Assembly: GCA_964017235.1 (NCBI GenBank) | Contig: OZ024928.1 | Location: forward strand, 155,272,881-155,336,880 | DNA: 64,000 nucleotides | From: Sabellastarte sp. h YS-2021 | Taxonomy: Eukaryota > Annelida > Polychaeta > Sabellida > Sabellidae | Direction: 5' to 3' | Shown here: in pieces, positions 12,070 to 24,184 of the stretch | Position numbering within the stretch: the stretch's first letter is position 1 | How the letters are laid out: each line of letters starts with the position of its first letter | Program-made: the position numbers and the translations under genes | The notes under the pieces: generated by a model | Databases searched by the model: none | What the model was told of the DNA's origin: nothing | The model's input: the letters and a program-made list of their open reading frames with translations, nothing else

Positions 12070-13370
12070 TTAAAATTCATGAAATCATGCACTAAATCAC
12101 TTGTAACTTCAAAAGTGTTGCATTTACAGCATTTTGTGAAAATATGTTGTTCAGCTACTTTTTTCATAGCTACAATATGGTGAGTAAGTTGGGTGTCTGT
12201 CTCAATAGCTAAGTGAGTAATAGCTACTTTTGGGCTTTTCAGTAACTTCCATTATGAGTAAAATCACTTGTAACTTAAAAACTATTGCATTTAGAGAATT
12301 TCGTATAAATATGTTATTCAGCTACTTTTGGGCCAGCTATAACATAGTGAAATTTCAGACCTGTAGCTCATGGCATAGCTGAGTAATAACTACTTTTAGA
12401 TTATCACTGTTGAGTAAATCGCTTATAACTTGAAAACTTTTGCATTTAGAGAATTTCGTATAAATATGTTATTCAGCTACTTTTGGGTCAGCTATAACAT
12501 AGTAAAATTTCAGACCTGTAGCTCATGGCATAGCTGAGTAATAGCTACTTTTAGGTTATCACTGTTGAGTAAATCACTTATAACTTGAAAAGTGTTGCAT
12601 TTAGAGCATTTTGTTAAAATATGTTATTCAGCTACTTTTTTCATAGCTACAATATGGTGAGTAAGTTGGGTGTCTGTCTCAATAGCTAAGTGAGTAATAG
12701 CTACTTTTGGGCTTTTCAGTAACTTCCATCATGAGTAAAATCTCTTGTAACTTAAAAACTATTGCATTTAGAGAATTTCGTATAAATATGTTATTCAGCT
12801 ACTTTTGGGCCAGCTATAACATAGTGAAATTATAGACCTATAGCTCATGGCACAACTGAGCAATAGCTATTCTCAGGTACTGACTGTTGAGTAAATCAGC
12901 TATAACTTGAAAAATATTGTATTTGGAGTATTTTGTTAAAATATATTGTTCACCTACTTTTGGGTCAGCTATAACATAGTGAAATTACAGACCTATAGCT
13001 CATGGCATAGCGGAGCAATAGCTATTTTCAGGTTCTCACTATTGAGTAAATCAGTTGTAGCTTGAAAACTATTGCATTTACAGTAGTTTGCTTAAATATG
13101 TTGTTCACCTACTTTTGGGTTAGCTATAACATAGTAAAATTTCAGACATGTAGCTCATTGCATAGCTGAGTAATAGTTCCTTTGAGGTTCTCACTGTTGA
13201 GTAAATCAGTTGTAACTTGAAAACTATTACATTTAGAGTAATTTGTTAAATATGTTATTCACAGAATTTTTGGTCAGCTATAACATAGTGAAATTGCAGA
13301 CCTCTATGTCATGGCATAGCTGAGCAATAGCTACTTTCAGGTTCTCACTGTTGAGTAAATCATTGTATCC
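12070..13370 (+). repeat. 155-bp satellite array R3
   Basis: About eight units. Landmarks per unit: TTGAAAACTATTGCATTTAG, ATATGTTATTCAGCTACTTT, CAGCTATAACATAGTGAAAT, and a GAGTAATAGCTACTTTT end. Units differ by 5-15 percent and by small indels. Word order matches the 133-bp satellite at 18383-22385 (TATTGCA, TTCACCTACTTTTGGG, TTTCAGACC), so the two are probably related. Confidence 0.85.
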
Positions 13371-13559
13371 ACTGGATAGCCGCAGTGTGTAGAGAGAGAT
13401 TTCACCATTACTGCTCTGATGAAAAAAAATATTATAGCTAGCTTTCTTAAGTTTGCAGTATATATTAATAACCATAAAATGCTGTCTGGGAATATTTTTG
13501 GCCTCATTTTGAGAAACAAGATGGCCGCCACAGGTGTTTTTTGTCAGTCATGAAAAGTG

Positions 13560-14110
13560 CTTATATCTCCCTTATTATTGATCCTAGAGGTTTGGGATGA
13601 TAAACCAACCTGTAGGAAATCATGGGGTGGGAATCTTTTGGTGTGGTCAGATTTGACCTTCAATGACCCCTCCTTCAAGGTCAAACAAGGATAGCCAAAC
13701 TTAAAAGTGCTTATAACTCGCTTATTATTGGTCCCAGAGGTTTGGGATGGTAAAAAGACAGGAAATCATGGGCAGTGAATCTGTTGATATGGTCCGATTT
13801 GACCTTGAACCCTCCTTCAAGGTCAAATGAGGATAGCGAAAATTGAAAGTGCCTACAACTCGCTTATTATTGGTGACAGAGATTTGGGATGGTAAAGCAT
13901 CCCATAGGAAATCATTGGCTCGGAATCTTTTGGTATGGTCAGATTTGACCTTTGGACCCCTCCTTCAAGGTCAAATGAGGACAGCCAAGCTTAAAAGTGC
14001 TTATAACTCATTTATAATTGGTCCTACAGGTTTGGAATGGTAAACCATAGGAAATCATGGGCTGGGAATGTATTTGTGTGGTTAGATTTGACCTTGGACC
14101 CCTTCTTCAA
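13560..14110 (+). repeat. 147-bp satellite array R4 in element F1
   Basis: Four units with GTGCTTATAACTCGCTTATT, GGTTTGGGATGGTAAACC, GGAAATCATGGGCTGGGAAT and CCTCCTTCAAGGTCAAA. The same monomer forms the arrays at 33360-35889, 37735-39340 and 51945-52505. Confidence 0.88.
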
Positions 14111-14984
14111 GGTCGAACGAGGATATTGCATTTGTAGTATTTCTTTAAATATGTTTTAACCTATTTTTTACACTTAAACAATTACCTTGTTATTTTCCTT
14201 CATAATACCATTTACAGGGCACAACTTTTTTATCCTTTTCTTCTGTCAGCTTCGGAATTTCTTTCGAACTTGCTGTTCAGTTACCATTTACTGTATTTCT
14301 GTACAGCCCTTTTCCTGATAATTATTCTGTCCTCTAATCACCTTCACAAATCAAAAACACTCAGTCAGCTGACACAGTGCCCGTTCACGGGCACTCTCCT
14401 CTTGTTTTAGTAATGTGTAGCCTTTCCTGTGAAGTTGAAATGCAAATTTATTAGTGGGTACATTGTTTATCGATATTGATGACATTTATTGTTTTGGGGC
14501 AGGGCTGCCGATATTGATGGTAAAGATGTATATCATTATCGCCATTTTAAGTAAAACTGTAAACTTACACTGCAAATATCTGAAATAAAGCCTAAATCTG
14601 AAGTAATTGTACACTTTATCTCACATTTTTCCAGTTTTCAATGTGTTTTTAATCAAAACTGCCATTGTTTTGTTTTGATTAATTTTGCTTCCTGTAAGCA
14701 GTTGGGGATATGCTAGAATAAAACGTTTTTGGTATCCTGGATTTGGACTATTTGGTGGATAATATCATCCCCATCATATCGGGAGATATTGAAATATTTT
14801 TATATTCAATATTGATATCCATGCAGATAAATGATTTACCCACTAAAATTTATCTCATAAAACACATGTATGCATTATTAACGCTCGACGATAGGAGAGG
14901 GTTATTGTAATCAGTTTGTTTCTGTCTGTCTGTCTGTGCACCGTTTTGCCCTTATAACTCAAAAACTATAACATCAATCGAGCT

Positions 14985-15757
14985 GATTTCTTCAATACCT
15001 TTCCACTGGAAAGAAGAAATCTCAAGAAACTACAAACCAATCATGTATGATACCTACGATATTCCTCACTTAAAAAAAGATATGAAAACAATTACTGCAA
15101 AAGATATGTACGCTTTCCTTACTTACAAACGCAAATTTCCTATTTCTGTAAACAAATGGATAGAATACTACCCATTTATGGAAAATTTTGAATGGTCTGT
15201 TCTGTTTAAACTCCCTAATATAATATGTTCGGAACCAAAAATGCAAAGTTTTCAATATAAAATCTTAAATAGGTTTATCACATGTAATTATAACCTTTAC
15301 TTATGGAATGTTAGTATGTTAGTACCTTGCCAGAATGTTGATACTATTGAACACTTCTTTTTTTTTACTGTAACAGTGTAACTCCCTTTTGGGAGAAAGT
15401 AAGAGAGTTGATCCTGGAAGCCTTTCAAGTAAAAATTGATTTAACTGTGTTAGAAATTTTGTTGGGAATCCCATGTGTTAAAGATAGTTTGCTGTGTGCT
15501 ATTTTGTAATCCTTTATTCTAAATGGTTTGTGTACACCTACAAAAGGCAGAGTGTTTTGAATTTTAGTCATTTTAAAAATATCATGAAAAATAGAATTGA
15601 AGATGAAATTTATATTCTTAAAACTAAAAGCATTTCTCCTAATGTGGATACTCTTCAGCATTGGGATAATCTACCGAGTTGCTGCAATAATGATACCTTA
15701 TCTTAAATATGTATGCCACACAAAAAAAAAGAAAAAAAAAACAAACAAAAAAAAAAA
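14985..15757 (+). mobile_element. Tx1/L1-type LINE, 5'-truncated 3' end
   Basis: Insertion bounded by a perfect 14-base target-site duplication ACATCAATCGAGCT (14971-14984 and 15758-15771), with an impure poly-A tail just before the second copy. It encodes the C-terminal part of ORF2: IPFHWKEEISRN from 14998, then FQYKILNRFITCNYNLYLWN (about 15250-15310) and the CQN...EHFF zinc-knuckle-like region. A T-run near 15357-15365 shifts the frame, and later parts (LTVLEILLGIP; FSHFKNIMKNRIEDEIYI) continue in other frames to 15706. Residue style is that of Tx1-like LINEs; class by pattern recognition. Non-functional because of truncation and frameshifts. Confidence 0.82.
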
Positions 15758-15771
15758 ACATCAATCGAGCT

Positions 15772-16335
15772 CAAATTTGGTGGGTAGATATTTCATGGGG
15801 TACAGACGGAATCTTCCAAATTTGGTGTAATTTGTTTGAAAATTAAAGTCAGAAGACAGGTTTTTAAATTTTTAATTGGGCATATACAGTGAAACCTACT
15901 TGTCTTCAAAAATCAATATCATGATAGGATTTCCTCCTCATGAATTCTTGCCTCATCAGGTATCCTCTGTGGCTGTGAGTGTAATGTGTAGAACTTGTAA
16001 TCTTGTGTTTGGGGTTCAATACCAGTCAATTCTAAATTTTTTAAAGGTCTTTTAAAAAGAAAAGAAAAAAACACAGCATCTAAAATTTTGCTGTTCAAAA
16101 AAAAACTAAAAAAGTGTTCAACTTGATGGACAATAATTTTCAATTGGGCATATACAGAGAAATCTGATTTTCTTTATTGCATAATTCTAACATGACGACC
16201 TGCGCAGAAACGAGTTTTGAGTTCTATGCGCACACAATTATCCTGCAACAATCGCACTGCCCTTCCATCCTGCGTTCATATTTTTTACAAATTTTATAAT
16301 GTCAAATTTTATAGTGTGAAGTAGTGTCAGATTTA
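15772..16335. other. Host repeat DNA around the LINE
   Basis: The LINE landed in a sequence reading CTTATAACTCAAAAACTAT then, after the insertion, CAAATTTGGTGGGTAGATA, typical of the head of other repeat elements here. Two copies of a TGGGCATATACAGTGAAA-like phrase (15879, 16143) lie further on. No gene seen. Confidence 0.5.
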
Positions 16336-16377
16336 TTAAGCGTCCCGCAAGGGACGCTTGTTTGTGTATGGGAGAGC

Positions 16378-16443
16378 TTCTGGCTCCGCCGGCTCCGCCG
16401 GCTCCGGCGGCTCCGCCGGCTCCGCCGGCTCCGCCGGCTCCGC
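16378..16443 (+). repeat. 9-bp GGCTCCGCC microsatellite
   Basis: About seven copies of GGCTCCGCC, one of them altered to GGCTCCGGC. The homologous site in the right-edge copy (about 63475-63491) has only about two, so the array is unstable. Strongly GC-rich in an AT-rich setting. Confidence 0.9.
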
Positions 16444-16771
16444 ATTTTGTTTTCCTTATAACTCTGTAACCGTTAGGCGGATTCTTTTCAAATTTGGCAG
16501 GTTTAGGCAGTAGCCTTGGGGAATTTTTTTGAATATGCTGCAGTGACATTTCAACCAATCAGAGAGGTCACATGACCAAAAATGTCTTTTTTCGATGGGG
16601 AAGCTTGTCCGGATGATAACTTGAAAGGAATTTTATCAATTCACCTGAAACTTGGCAAATACATTCATTCTATTAAAATCTGGAAATCATTAGATTTTGG
16701 CATTGATTGGTCAAGAAATGGCCGAGTAATTAATGATTAATTAATCATTACGAATTTTCCAAATAAGGAAA

Positions 16772-18350
16772 ACACAAAAATGCTTATATCTCGAAAACCG
16801 TGCTAGATAGAGCGATTTCGACGAAATTTTTGACCCGCAGGGTATCTCTGCGGAGTAGTTTTCCCAGTTTTCAAAAAATTTTTGTCTCGGCCAAAATGGC
16901 GGCCATTTTGAATTTTCGAAATTTTCGCAAAAATTGCAAAACACAAAAATGCTTATATCTCAAAAACCGTGCTAGATAGAGCAATTTCGACAAAATTTTT
17001 GACCCGCGGTATATCTCTGCGGACTACTTTTCCCAATTTTCAAAAAATTTTTGTCTCGCCAAAAATGGCGGCCATTTTGAATTTTCGAAATTTTCGCAAA
17101 AATTGCAAAACACAAAAATGCTTATATCTCGAAAACCGTGCTAGATAGAGCGATTTCGACGAAATTTTTGACCCACAGGGTATCTCTGCAGAGTAGTTAT
17201 CGCAATTTTGAAAAAAAAATTTTCTCGCCAAAAATGGCGGCCATTTTGAATTTTCGAATTTTTCGCAAAAATTGCAAAACATAAAAATGCTTATATCTCG
17301 AAAACCCTGCTAGATAGAGCGATTTCGACGAAATTTTTGACCCGCAGGGTATCTCTGCGGAGTAGTTTTCCCAGTTTTCAAAAAATTTTTGTCTCGCCCA
17401 AAATGGCGGCCATTTTGAATTTTCGAAATTTTCGCAAAAATTGCAAAACACAAAAATGCTTATATCTCAAAAACCGTGCTAGATAGAGCAATTTCGACAA
17501 AATTTTTGACCCGCAGGATATCTCTGCGGAGTACTTTTCCCAATTTTCAAAAAATTTTTGTCTCGCCAAAAATGGCGGCCATTTTGAATTTTCGAAATTT
17601 TCGCAAAAATTGCAAAACACAAAAATGCTTATATCTCGAAAACCGTGCTAGATAGAGCGATTTCGACGAAATTTTTGACCCACAGGGTATCTCTGCAGAG
17701 TAGTTATCGCAATTTTGAAAAAAAAATTTTCTCGCCAAAAATGGCGGCCATTTTGAATTTTCGAATTTTTCGCAAAAATTGCAAAACATAAAAATGCTTA
17801 TATCTCGAAAACCCTGCTAGATAGAGCGATTTCGACGAAATTTTTGACCCACAGGGTATATCTCCAGAGTAGCCATGCCAGTTTTCAAAAAAATTTTGTC
17901 TCGCCAAAAATGGCGGCCATTTTGAATTTTCGAATTTTTCGCAAAAAATTGCAAAACATAAAAATGCTTATATCTCAAAAACCCTGCTAGATAGAGCGAT
18001 TTCGACGAAATTTTTGACCCACAGGGTATCTCTGCAGAGTAGCCATGCCAATTTTCAAACAAAAAATTTCTCGCAAAAAATGGCGGCCATTTTGAATTTT
18101 CGAATTTTTCGCAAAATTGCAAAACACAAAAATGCTTATATCTCGAAAACCATGCTAGATAGAGCGATTTCGACAAAATTTTTGACCCACAGGGTATCTG
18201 CAGAGTAGCCATGCCAATTTTCAAAAAAATTTTATCTTGCCAAAAATGGCGGCCATTTTGAATTTTCGAATTTTTGCGCAAAAATTGCAAAACACAAAAA
18301 AGCTAATATTTCGAAAACCGTGCTACATAGAGCGATTTCGACGAAATTTT
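16772..18350 (+). repeat. 169-bp satellite array R1 in element A
   Basis: About nine units; ACACAAAAAT recurs at 16772, 16941, 17110 and 17279, so the period is exactly 169. Each unit has GCTTATATCTCGAAAACCGT, GATAGAGCGATTTCGACG, a CCGCAGGGTATCTCTGCGG palindrome, and AAAATGGCGGCCATTTTG. Because 169 is not a multiple of three, minus-strand ORFs of 67-157 codons overlap from unit to unit in shifting frames; they are not genes. Confidence 0.92.
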
Positions 18351-18382
18351 TTATCTTCAGGGTATCTCTGCAGAGCAGCTAT

Positions 18383-21300
18383 CCCAAAGAGCTTTCACTT
18401 GGTGAAGTTTCAGACCCATAGCTAATTACTCACCTACTCAAAAAGAGTAAATGCGAATTACCTCTAAAAGTATTGCAGATGGCCAATTTTTCTCAAATAA
18501 CTCATTCACCTACTTTTGGAAGAGCTTTCACATGGTGAAGTTTCAGACCCATAGCCAATTACTCACCTACTCAAAATGAGTAAATGCGAATTATCTCTAA
18601 AAGTATTGCAGATAGCCAATTTTTCTCAAATAACTCATTCACCTACTTTTGGGAGAGCTTTCACATGGTGAAGTTTCAGACCCATAGCTAATTATTTACC
18701 TACTCAAAATGAGTAAATGCTAATTATCTGTCAAAGTATTGCGGATACCCAATTTTTATCAAATAACTCATTCATCTACTTGTGGGAGAGCTTTCACATG
18801 GTGAAGTTTCAGACCCATAGCTAATTACTCACCTACTCAAAATGAGTAAATGCGAATTATCTCTAAAAGTATTGCAGATAGCCAATTTTTCTCAAATAAC
18901 TCATTCACCTACTTTTGGGAGAGCTTTCACTTGGTGAAGTTTCAGACCCATAGCTAATTACTCACCTACTCAAAATGAGTAAATGCGAATTATCTCTAAA
19001 AGTATTGCAGATAGCCAATTTTTCTCAAATAACTCATTCACCTACTTTTGGGAGAGCTTTCACTTGGTGAAGTTTCAGACCCATAGCTAATTACTCACCT
19101 ACTCAAAATGAGTAAATGCGAATTATCTCTAAAAGTATTGCAGATAGCCAATTTTTCTCAAATAACTCATTCACCTACTTTTGGGAGAGCTTTCACTCTG
19201 TGAAGTTTCAGACCCATAGCTAATTACTCACCTACTCAAAATGAGTAAATGCGAATTATCTCTAAAAGTATTGCAGATAGCCAATTTTTCTCAAATAACT
19301 TATTCACCTACTTTTGGGAGAGCTTTCACTTGGTGAAGTTTCAGACCCATAGCTAATTACTCACCTACTCCAAATGAGTAAATGCGAATTATCTCTAAAA
19401 GTATTGCAGATAGCCAATTTTTCTCAAATTAATCATTCACCTACTTTTGGGAGAGCTTTCACTTGGTGAAGTTTCAGACCCATAGCTAATTACTCGTCTA
19501 CTCAAAATGAGTAAATGCGAATTATCTCTAAAAGTATTGCAGATAGCCAATTTTTCTCAAATAACTCATTCACCTACTTTTGGGAGAGCTTTCACTTGGT
19601 GAAGTTTCAGACCCATAGCTAATTACTCACCTACTCAAAATGAGTAAATGCGAATTATCTCTAAAAGTATTGCAGATAGCCAATTTTTGTCAAATTAATC
19701 ATTCACCTACTTTTGGGAGAGCTTTCACTTGGTGAAGTTTCAGACCCATAGCTAATTACTCACCTACTCAAAATGAGTAAATGCGAATTATCTCTAAAAG
19801 TATTGCAGATAGCCAATTTTTCTCAAATTAATCATTCACCTACTTTTGGGAGAGCTTTCACTTGGTGAAGTTTCAGACCCATAGCTAATTACTCGTCTAC
19901 TCAAAATGAGTAAATGCGAATTATCTCTAAAAGTATTGCAGATAGCCAATTTTTCTCAAATAACTCATTCACCTACTTTTGGGAGAGCTTTCACTTGGTG
20001 AAGTTTCAGACCCATAGCTAATTACTCACCTACTCAAAATGAGTAAATGCGAATTATCTCTAAAAGTATTGCAGATAGCCAATTTTTGTCAAATTAATCA
20101 TTCACCTACTTTTGGGAGAGCTTTCACTTGGTGAAGTTTCAGACCCATAGCTAATTACTCACCTACTCAAAATGAGTAAATGCGAATTATCTCTAAAAGT
20201 ATTGCAGATAGCCAATTTTTCTCAAATAACTCATTCACCTACTTTTGGGAGAGCTTTCACTCTGTGAAGTTTCAGACCCATAGCTAATTACTCACCTACT
20301 CAAAATGAGTAAATGCGAATTATCTCTAAAAGTATTGCAGATAGCCAATTTTTCTCAAATAACTCATTCACCTACTTTTGGGAGAGCTTTCACTTGGTGA
20401 AGTTTCAGACCCATAGCTAATTACTCACCTACTCAAAATGAGTAAATGCGAATTATCTCATAAAGTATTGCAGATAGCCAATTTTTGTCAAATTAATCAT
20501 TCACCTACTTTTGGGAGAGCTTTCACTTGGTGAAGTTTCAGACCCATAGCTAATTACTCACCTACTCAAAATGAGTAAATGCGAATTATCTCTAAAAGTA
20601 TTGCAGATAGCCAATTTTTCTCAAATTAATCATTCACGTACTTTTGGGAGAGCTTTCACTTGGTGAAGTTTCAGACCCATAGCTAATTACTCGTCTACTC
20701 AAAATGAGTAAATGCGAATTATCTCTAAAAGTATTGCAGATAGCCAATTTTTCTCAAATAACTCATTCACCTACTTTTGGGAGAGCTTTCACTTTAAGTT
20801 TCAGACCCATAGCTAATTACTCACCTACTCAAAATGAGTAAATGCGAATTATCTCTAAAAGTATTGCAGATAGCCAATTTTTGTCAAATAACTCATTCAC
20901 CTACTTTTGGGAGAGCTTTCACTTCGTGAAGTTTCAGACCCATAGCTAATTACTCACCTACTCCAAATGAGTAAATGCGAATTATCTCTAAAAGTATTGC
21001 AGATAGCCAATTTTTGTCAAATAACTCATTCACCTACTTTTGGAAGAGCTTTCACTTGGTGAAGTTTCAGACCCATAGCTAATTACTCACCTACTCAAAA
21101 TGAGTAAATGCGAATTATCTCATAAAGTATTGCAGATAGCCAATTTTTCTCAAATTAATCATTCACCTACTTTTGGGAGAGCTTTCACTCGGTGAAGTTT
21201 CAGACCCATAGCTAATTACTCACCTACTCAAAATGAGTAAATGCGAATTATCTCTAAAAGTATTGCAGATAGCCAATTTTTCTCAAATAACTCATTCACC

Positions 21301-22385
21301 TACTTTTGGGAGAGCTTTCACTCTGTGAAGTTTCAGACCCATAGCTAATTACTCACCTACTCAAAATGAGTAAATGCGAATTATCTGTAAAAGTATTGCA
21401 GATAGCCAATTTTTCCCAAATAACTCATTCACCTACTTTTGGGAGAGCTTTCACTTGGTGAAGTTTCAGACCCATAGCTAATTACTCACCTACTCAAAAT
21501 GAGTAAATGCGAATTATCTCTAAAAGTATTGCAGATAGCCAATTTTTCTCAAATTAATCATTCACCTACTTTTGGGAGAGCTTTCACTTGGTGAAGTTTC
21601 AGACCCATAGCTAATTACTCGTCTACTCAAAATGAGTAAATGCGAATTATCTCTAAAAGTATTGCAGATAGCCAATTTTTCTCAAATAACTCATTCACCT
21701 ACTTTTGGGAGAGCTTTCACTTGGTGAATTTTCAGACCCATAGCTAATTACTCACCTACTCAAAATGAGTAAATGCGAATTATCTCTAAAAGTATTGCAG
21801 AAAGCCAATTTTTCTCAAATAACTCATTCACCTACTTTTGGCAGAGCTTTCACTTGGTGAAGTTTCAGACCCATAGCTAATTATTCACCTACTCAAAATG
21901 AGTAAATGTGAATTATCTCTAAAAGTATTGCAGATAGCCAATTTTTCTCAAATAACTCATTCACCTACTTTTGGGAGAGCTTTCACTCTGTGAAGTTTCA
22001 GACCCATAGCTATTTATTCACCTACTCAAAATGAGTAAATGCTAATTATCTGTAAAAGTATTGCGGATACCCAATTTTTATCAAATACTCATTCATCTAC
22101 TTGTGAGAGAGCTTTCACTTGGTGAAGTTTCAGACCCATAGCTAATTACTCACCTACTCAAAATGAGTAAATGCGAATTATCTCTAAAAGTATTGCAGAT
22201 AGCCAATTTTTCTCAAATAACTCATTCACCTACTTTTGGGAGAGCTTTCACTTGGTGAAGTTTCAGACCCATAGATAATTATTCACCTACTCAAAATGAG
22301 TAAATGTGAATTATCTTTTAATAGTATTGCAGATAGCCAATTTTTCTCAAATAACTCATTCACCTACTTTTGGAAGACCTTTCAC
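18383..22385 (+). repeat. 133-bp satellite array R2, about 30 units
   Basis: GTTTCAGACCCATAGCTAAT starts at 18407, 18540 and 18673, a period of 133 bp held over 4 kb. Each unit carries the perfect palindrome TACTCA-AAA-TGAGTA and ends in TTCACCTACTTTTGGGAG. Variant units (CTCGTC for CTCACC; CTCTGTGAAG for CTTGGTGAAG; TCAAATTAATC for TCAAATAACTC) recur at fixed unit spacings, which shows higher-order structure. Edge units at both ends are more diverged than central ones, as expected when homogenisation acts in the middle. Confidence 0.95.
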
Positions 22386-22745
22386 ACACGAAAATGAAAA
22401 ATTGTGAATATCTCGGAAAAGCTATTTCTTCTGCTTTAATGCTCGGCGGGAGATACACACCACGGCAGTGGTCTTGACAAAAATTTTTGTCTCCCCAAAA
22501 ATGGTGGCCATTTTGAATTTTCAAAGTTTTTGCAAAACACAAAAATGCTTATATCTCGAAAACTGTGCTATATGGAGCGAACTCAACAAAATTTTGGACC
22601 TGCTGGGTATCTCTGCAGAGTAGCCATGCCAATTTTCAAAATATTTTTGTGTCGCCAAATATAGCGGACATTTTTAATTTTTTTATTTTTTGCAAAACAC
22701 AAAAATGCTTATATCGTGAAAACCGTGCTAGATAGAGCAGACTGC
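22386..22745 (+). repeat. Decayed R1-like units after the R2 array
   Basis: Two diverged 169-bp-type units with CTTATATCTCGAAAACTGTG and AAAATGGTGGCCATTTTG. The R2 array of element A therefore lies between two blocks of R1, as if it had expanded inside an R1 array. Confidence 0.7.
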
Positions 22746-23101
22746 GCTGACTTTGGTTGCCACAACAGTATAAGGTTAGAAACGAAGCATTTTCTTAATA
22801 CTTTAGCACTCACCTTTATATCCTTTTCGGGACGCTTTGTTTTTGCTATGCAAAAACATTATCTTTTTTTTTTGCGAGCGATCCTCTAGTTATATTTTAT
22901 TTTATAGTGATATTTTATGGTGATTTATATATTTTTGTACATATTTTGTATCAAATTAAAGCTACAATGGATGGAACAGCCGGTTGCTAAGGTCACCACA
23001 ATGTAAACAAATCTACGTGAAACAATTTATTCCTTGTAAAAATTAAAAAAAAATAAATTAAAAAGCCTCAAACATAAGCTTAAATGTCATGTTAGAATAG
23101 T

Positions 23102-23246
23102 AATAATCCACTCGTGCTCATGGTTTTACACGGCATTTAACCATGTCACTTCCGGATAATTTTACTCAGCCTTCGGCTTCGTAAAATTATTACCGGAAGT
23201 GCCATGGTTAAATGCCGTGTAAAACCATGATCACTCATGGATTATT
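23102..23246. mobile_element. 145-bp near-perfect hairpin element
   Basis: The left arm AATAATCCA...TCATGGTTTTACACGG...CACTTCCGG pairs with CCGGAAGTG...CCGTGTAAAACCATGA...TGGATTATT on the right. The tip AGCCTTCGGCT is itself a palindrome. Arms are about 65 bases with few mismatches. It is a foldback MITE or a structured RNA-capable sequence; no ORF. Confidence 0.8.
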
Positions 23247-23259
23247 TCTACAGTAAAAA

Positions 23260-24184
23260 AATCAATATTTTGCTGTCTGATGATGTCATTACTTGATGAT
23301 GTCACAATGCAATTGTCATTGTGAGGTCACAAAACCTAGCTTGTGATACTTGTGATATATTTCTTCTCATTAAATTTATGTCTTGAAATTGACATAAATA
23401 CAATTGAGAGGGAAGTGGTGTATTTGTCATGTTTATTTATTTCTGTTATTTTTTTTTTTTTTGTTTGTTTGTTTCAATTTCTTGACAGTCCATCACAAAA
23501 ATTTACCCTGAGTAATTTTGACCAAGAAGTGGCTTTTAACCGATATTTTTACCTCTACCAGGAGTTTATGTTTGTTGTGTGCTTTTTTGTCTATTTGTCT
23601 GCCTGTTTTTGGTGTTTAGATTACTCCAGAACTAATGAACAGATCTTTATAAAAAATTTGCGAGTAGGACCTGGTGAAAGGAAGAAATTACTAATTTTTG
23701 GGAAAGACGTGGATCATATTTTGGATACAAAAAAATCATGAATTTTCATAGGTCCCATTTCAATGTATTTTAATGATTTTAGCTTTCTACTTCATATTTC
23801 TTCAAAAGTAATTAATAAATTTTGATGTCAAATTTGAAGTAGGAAGGGACTAGCTATGGGAAGGAGTGATTACAGTTTAGGAAAGATCCAGTTAATATTT
23901 TGGATACCAAGAAGCCTCCAGAATTTCTGGAAATGCCACCATGGTGGATGTGTGTTATACTTTATAACACTTGTGAGACTGGTCACATCGAGTCGAGCGT
24001 TTTGCTCTCTCTGAGTGCATCTTGTTAATACATGTAGTATTAGTGCTTGATCTTTCAGTATTGATTGATCGTCCCACAGAACTGCCGATATCGACACATA
24101 GTACCAGCATTTCAATATCAAAGTAACATTCACTGAACAGACAAAAATAAGAAAACCTGGTAATTTTACTGCTTAAACGAATAT
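23260..24184. repeat. Diverged two-copy repeat, otherwise unassigned
   Basis: Two related segments, 23620-23760 and 23850-23960, share GATCTTTAT/GAAAGA-CCAGTT and ATTTTGGATAC-like words; a third relative is at 32620-32780 (AACAGATCTTTATGAAATTT and ACATTCTGGATAC). The 132-codon ORF at 23343-23741 is hydrophobic but shows no family resemblance and overlaps this repeat. Confidence 0.5.

Larger units (their letters stand above)
11716..14404 (+). mobile_element. Helitron-like element, family F, copy 1
   Basis: Head with ATGTCATCACTCTGCGGCG and GTGAACAACTTCTTCTCC, then a 155-bp array, a spacer, a 147-bp array, and a tail ending in the hairpin AGTGCCCG-TTCA-CGGGCACT followed by CTCCTCTTG. A hairpin about ten bases from the 3' end is typical of rolling-circle (Helitron) elements; the final four bases are CTTG rather than CTRR. 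Almost identical to 50053-52790 over its whole length. No Rep/helicase ORF, so non-autonomous. The 5' boundary is uncertain by a few bases. Confidence 0.7.
16336..22889 (+). mobile_element. Helitron-like element, family 1, copy A (6.55 kb)
   Basis: 5' end TTAAGCGTCCC, itself followed by the complementary GGGACGCTT to form a terminal palindrome. A further GGGACGCTT at 22829-22837 is the perfect complement of AAGCGTCCC at 16338-16346, giving an asymmetric terminal inverted repeat. It is followed by the hairpin GTTTTTGC-TAT-GCAAAAAC (22839-22857) and the terminus CTAG (22886-22889) before a T. Cargo: a 9-bp GC-rich array, a 169-bp array and a 133-bp array. The left 625 bp recur at 63429-64000. 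No ORF for a Rep/helicase protein. 3' hairpin plus CTAG are Helitron hallmarks; asymmetric inverted repeats are a Helentron (Helitron2) hallmark. Confidence 0.82.

Noticed and set aside
14919..14940. Short CTGT run
   Set aside because: Only four repeats; ordinary simple sequence.
16741..18290. Series of minus-strand ORFs of 67-157 codons with recurring MFCNFCENFENSKWPPF-like starts
   Set aside because: They are readings of the 169-bp satellite; the period is not a multiple of three, so frames shift with each unit. The same happens at 24400-25970, 27733-28160, 34147-35214 and 63789-63992.
18383..22385. Regular array that might look like a CRISPR
   Set aside because: Units are 133 bp with no unique spacers, in a eukaryotic transposon; it is a satellite.
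23343..23741. 132-codon hydrophobic ORF
   Set aside because: T-rich DNA gives Phe/Leu-rich translation by chance; overlaps a dispersed repeat; no family resemblance.
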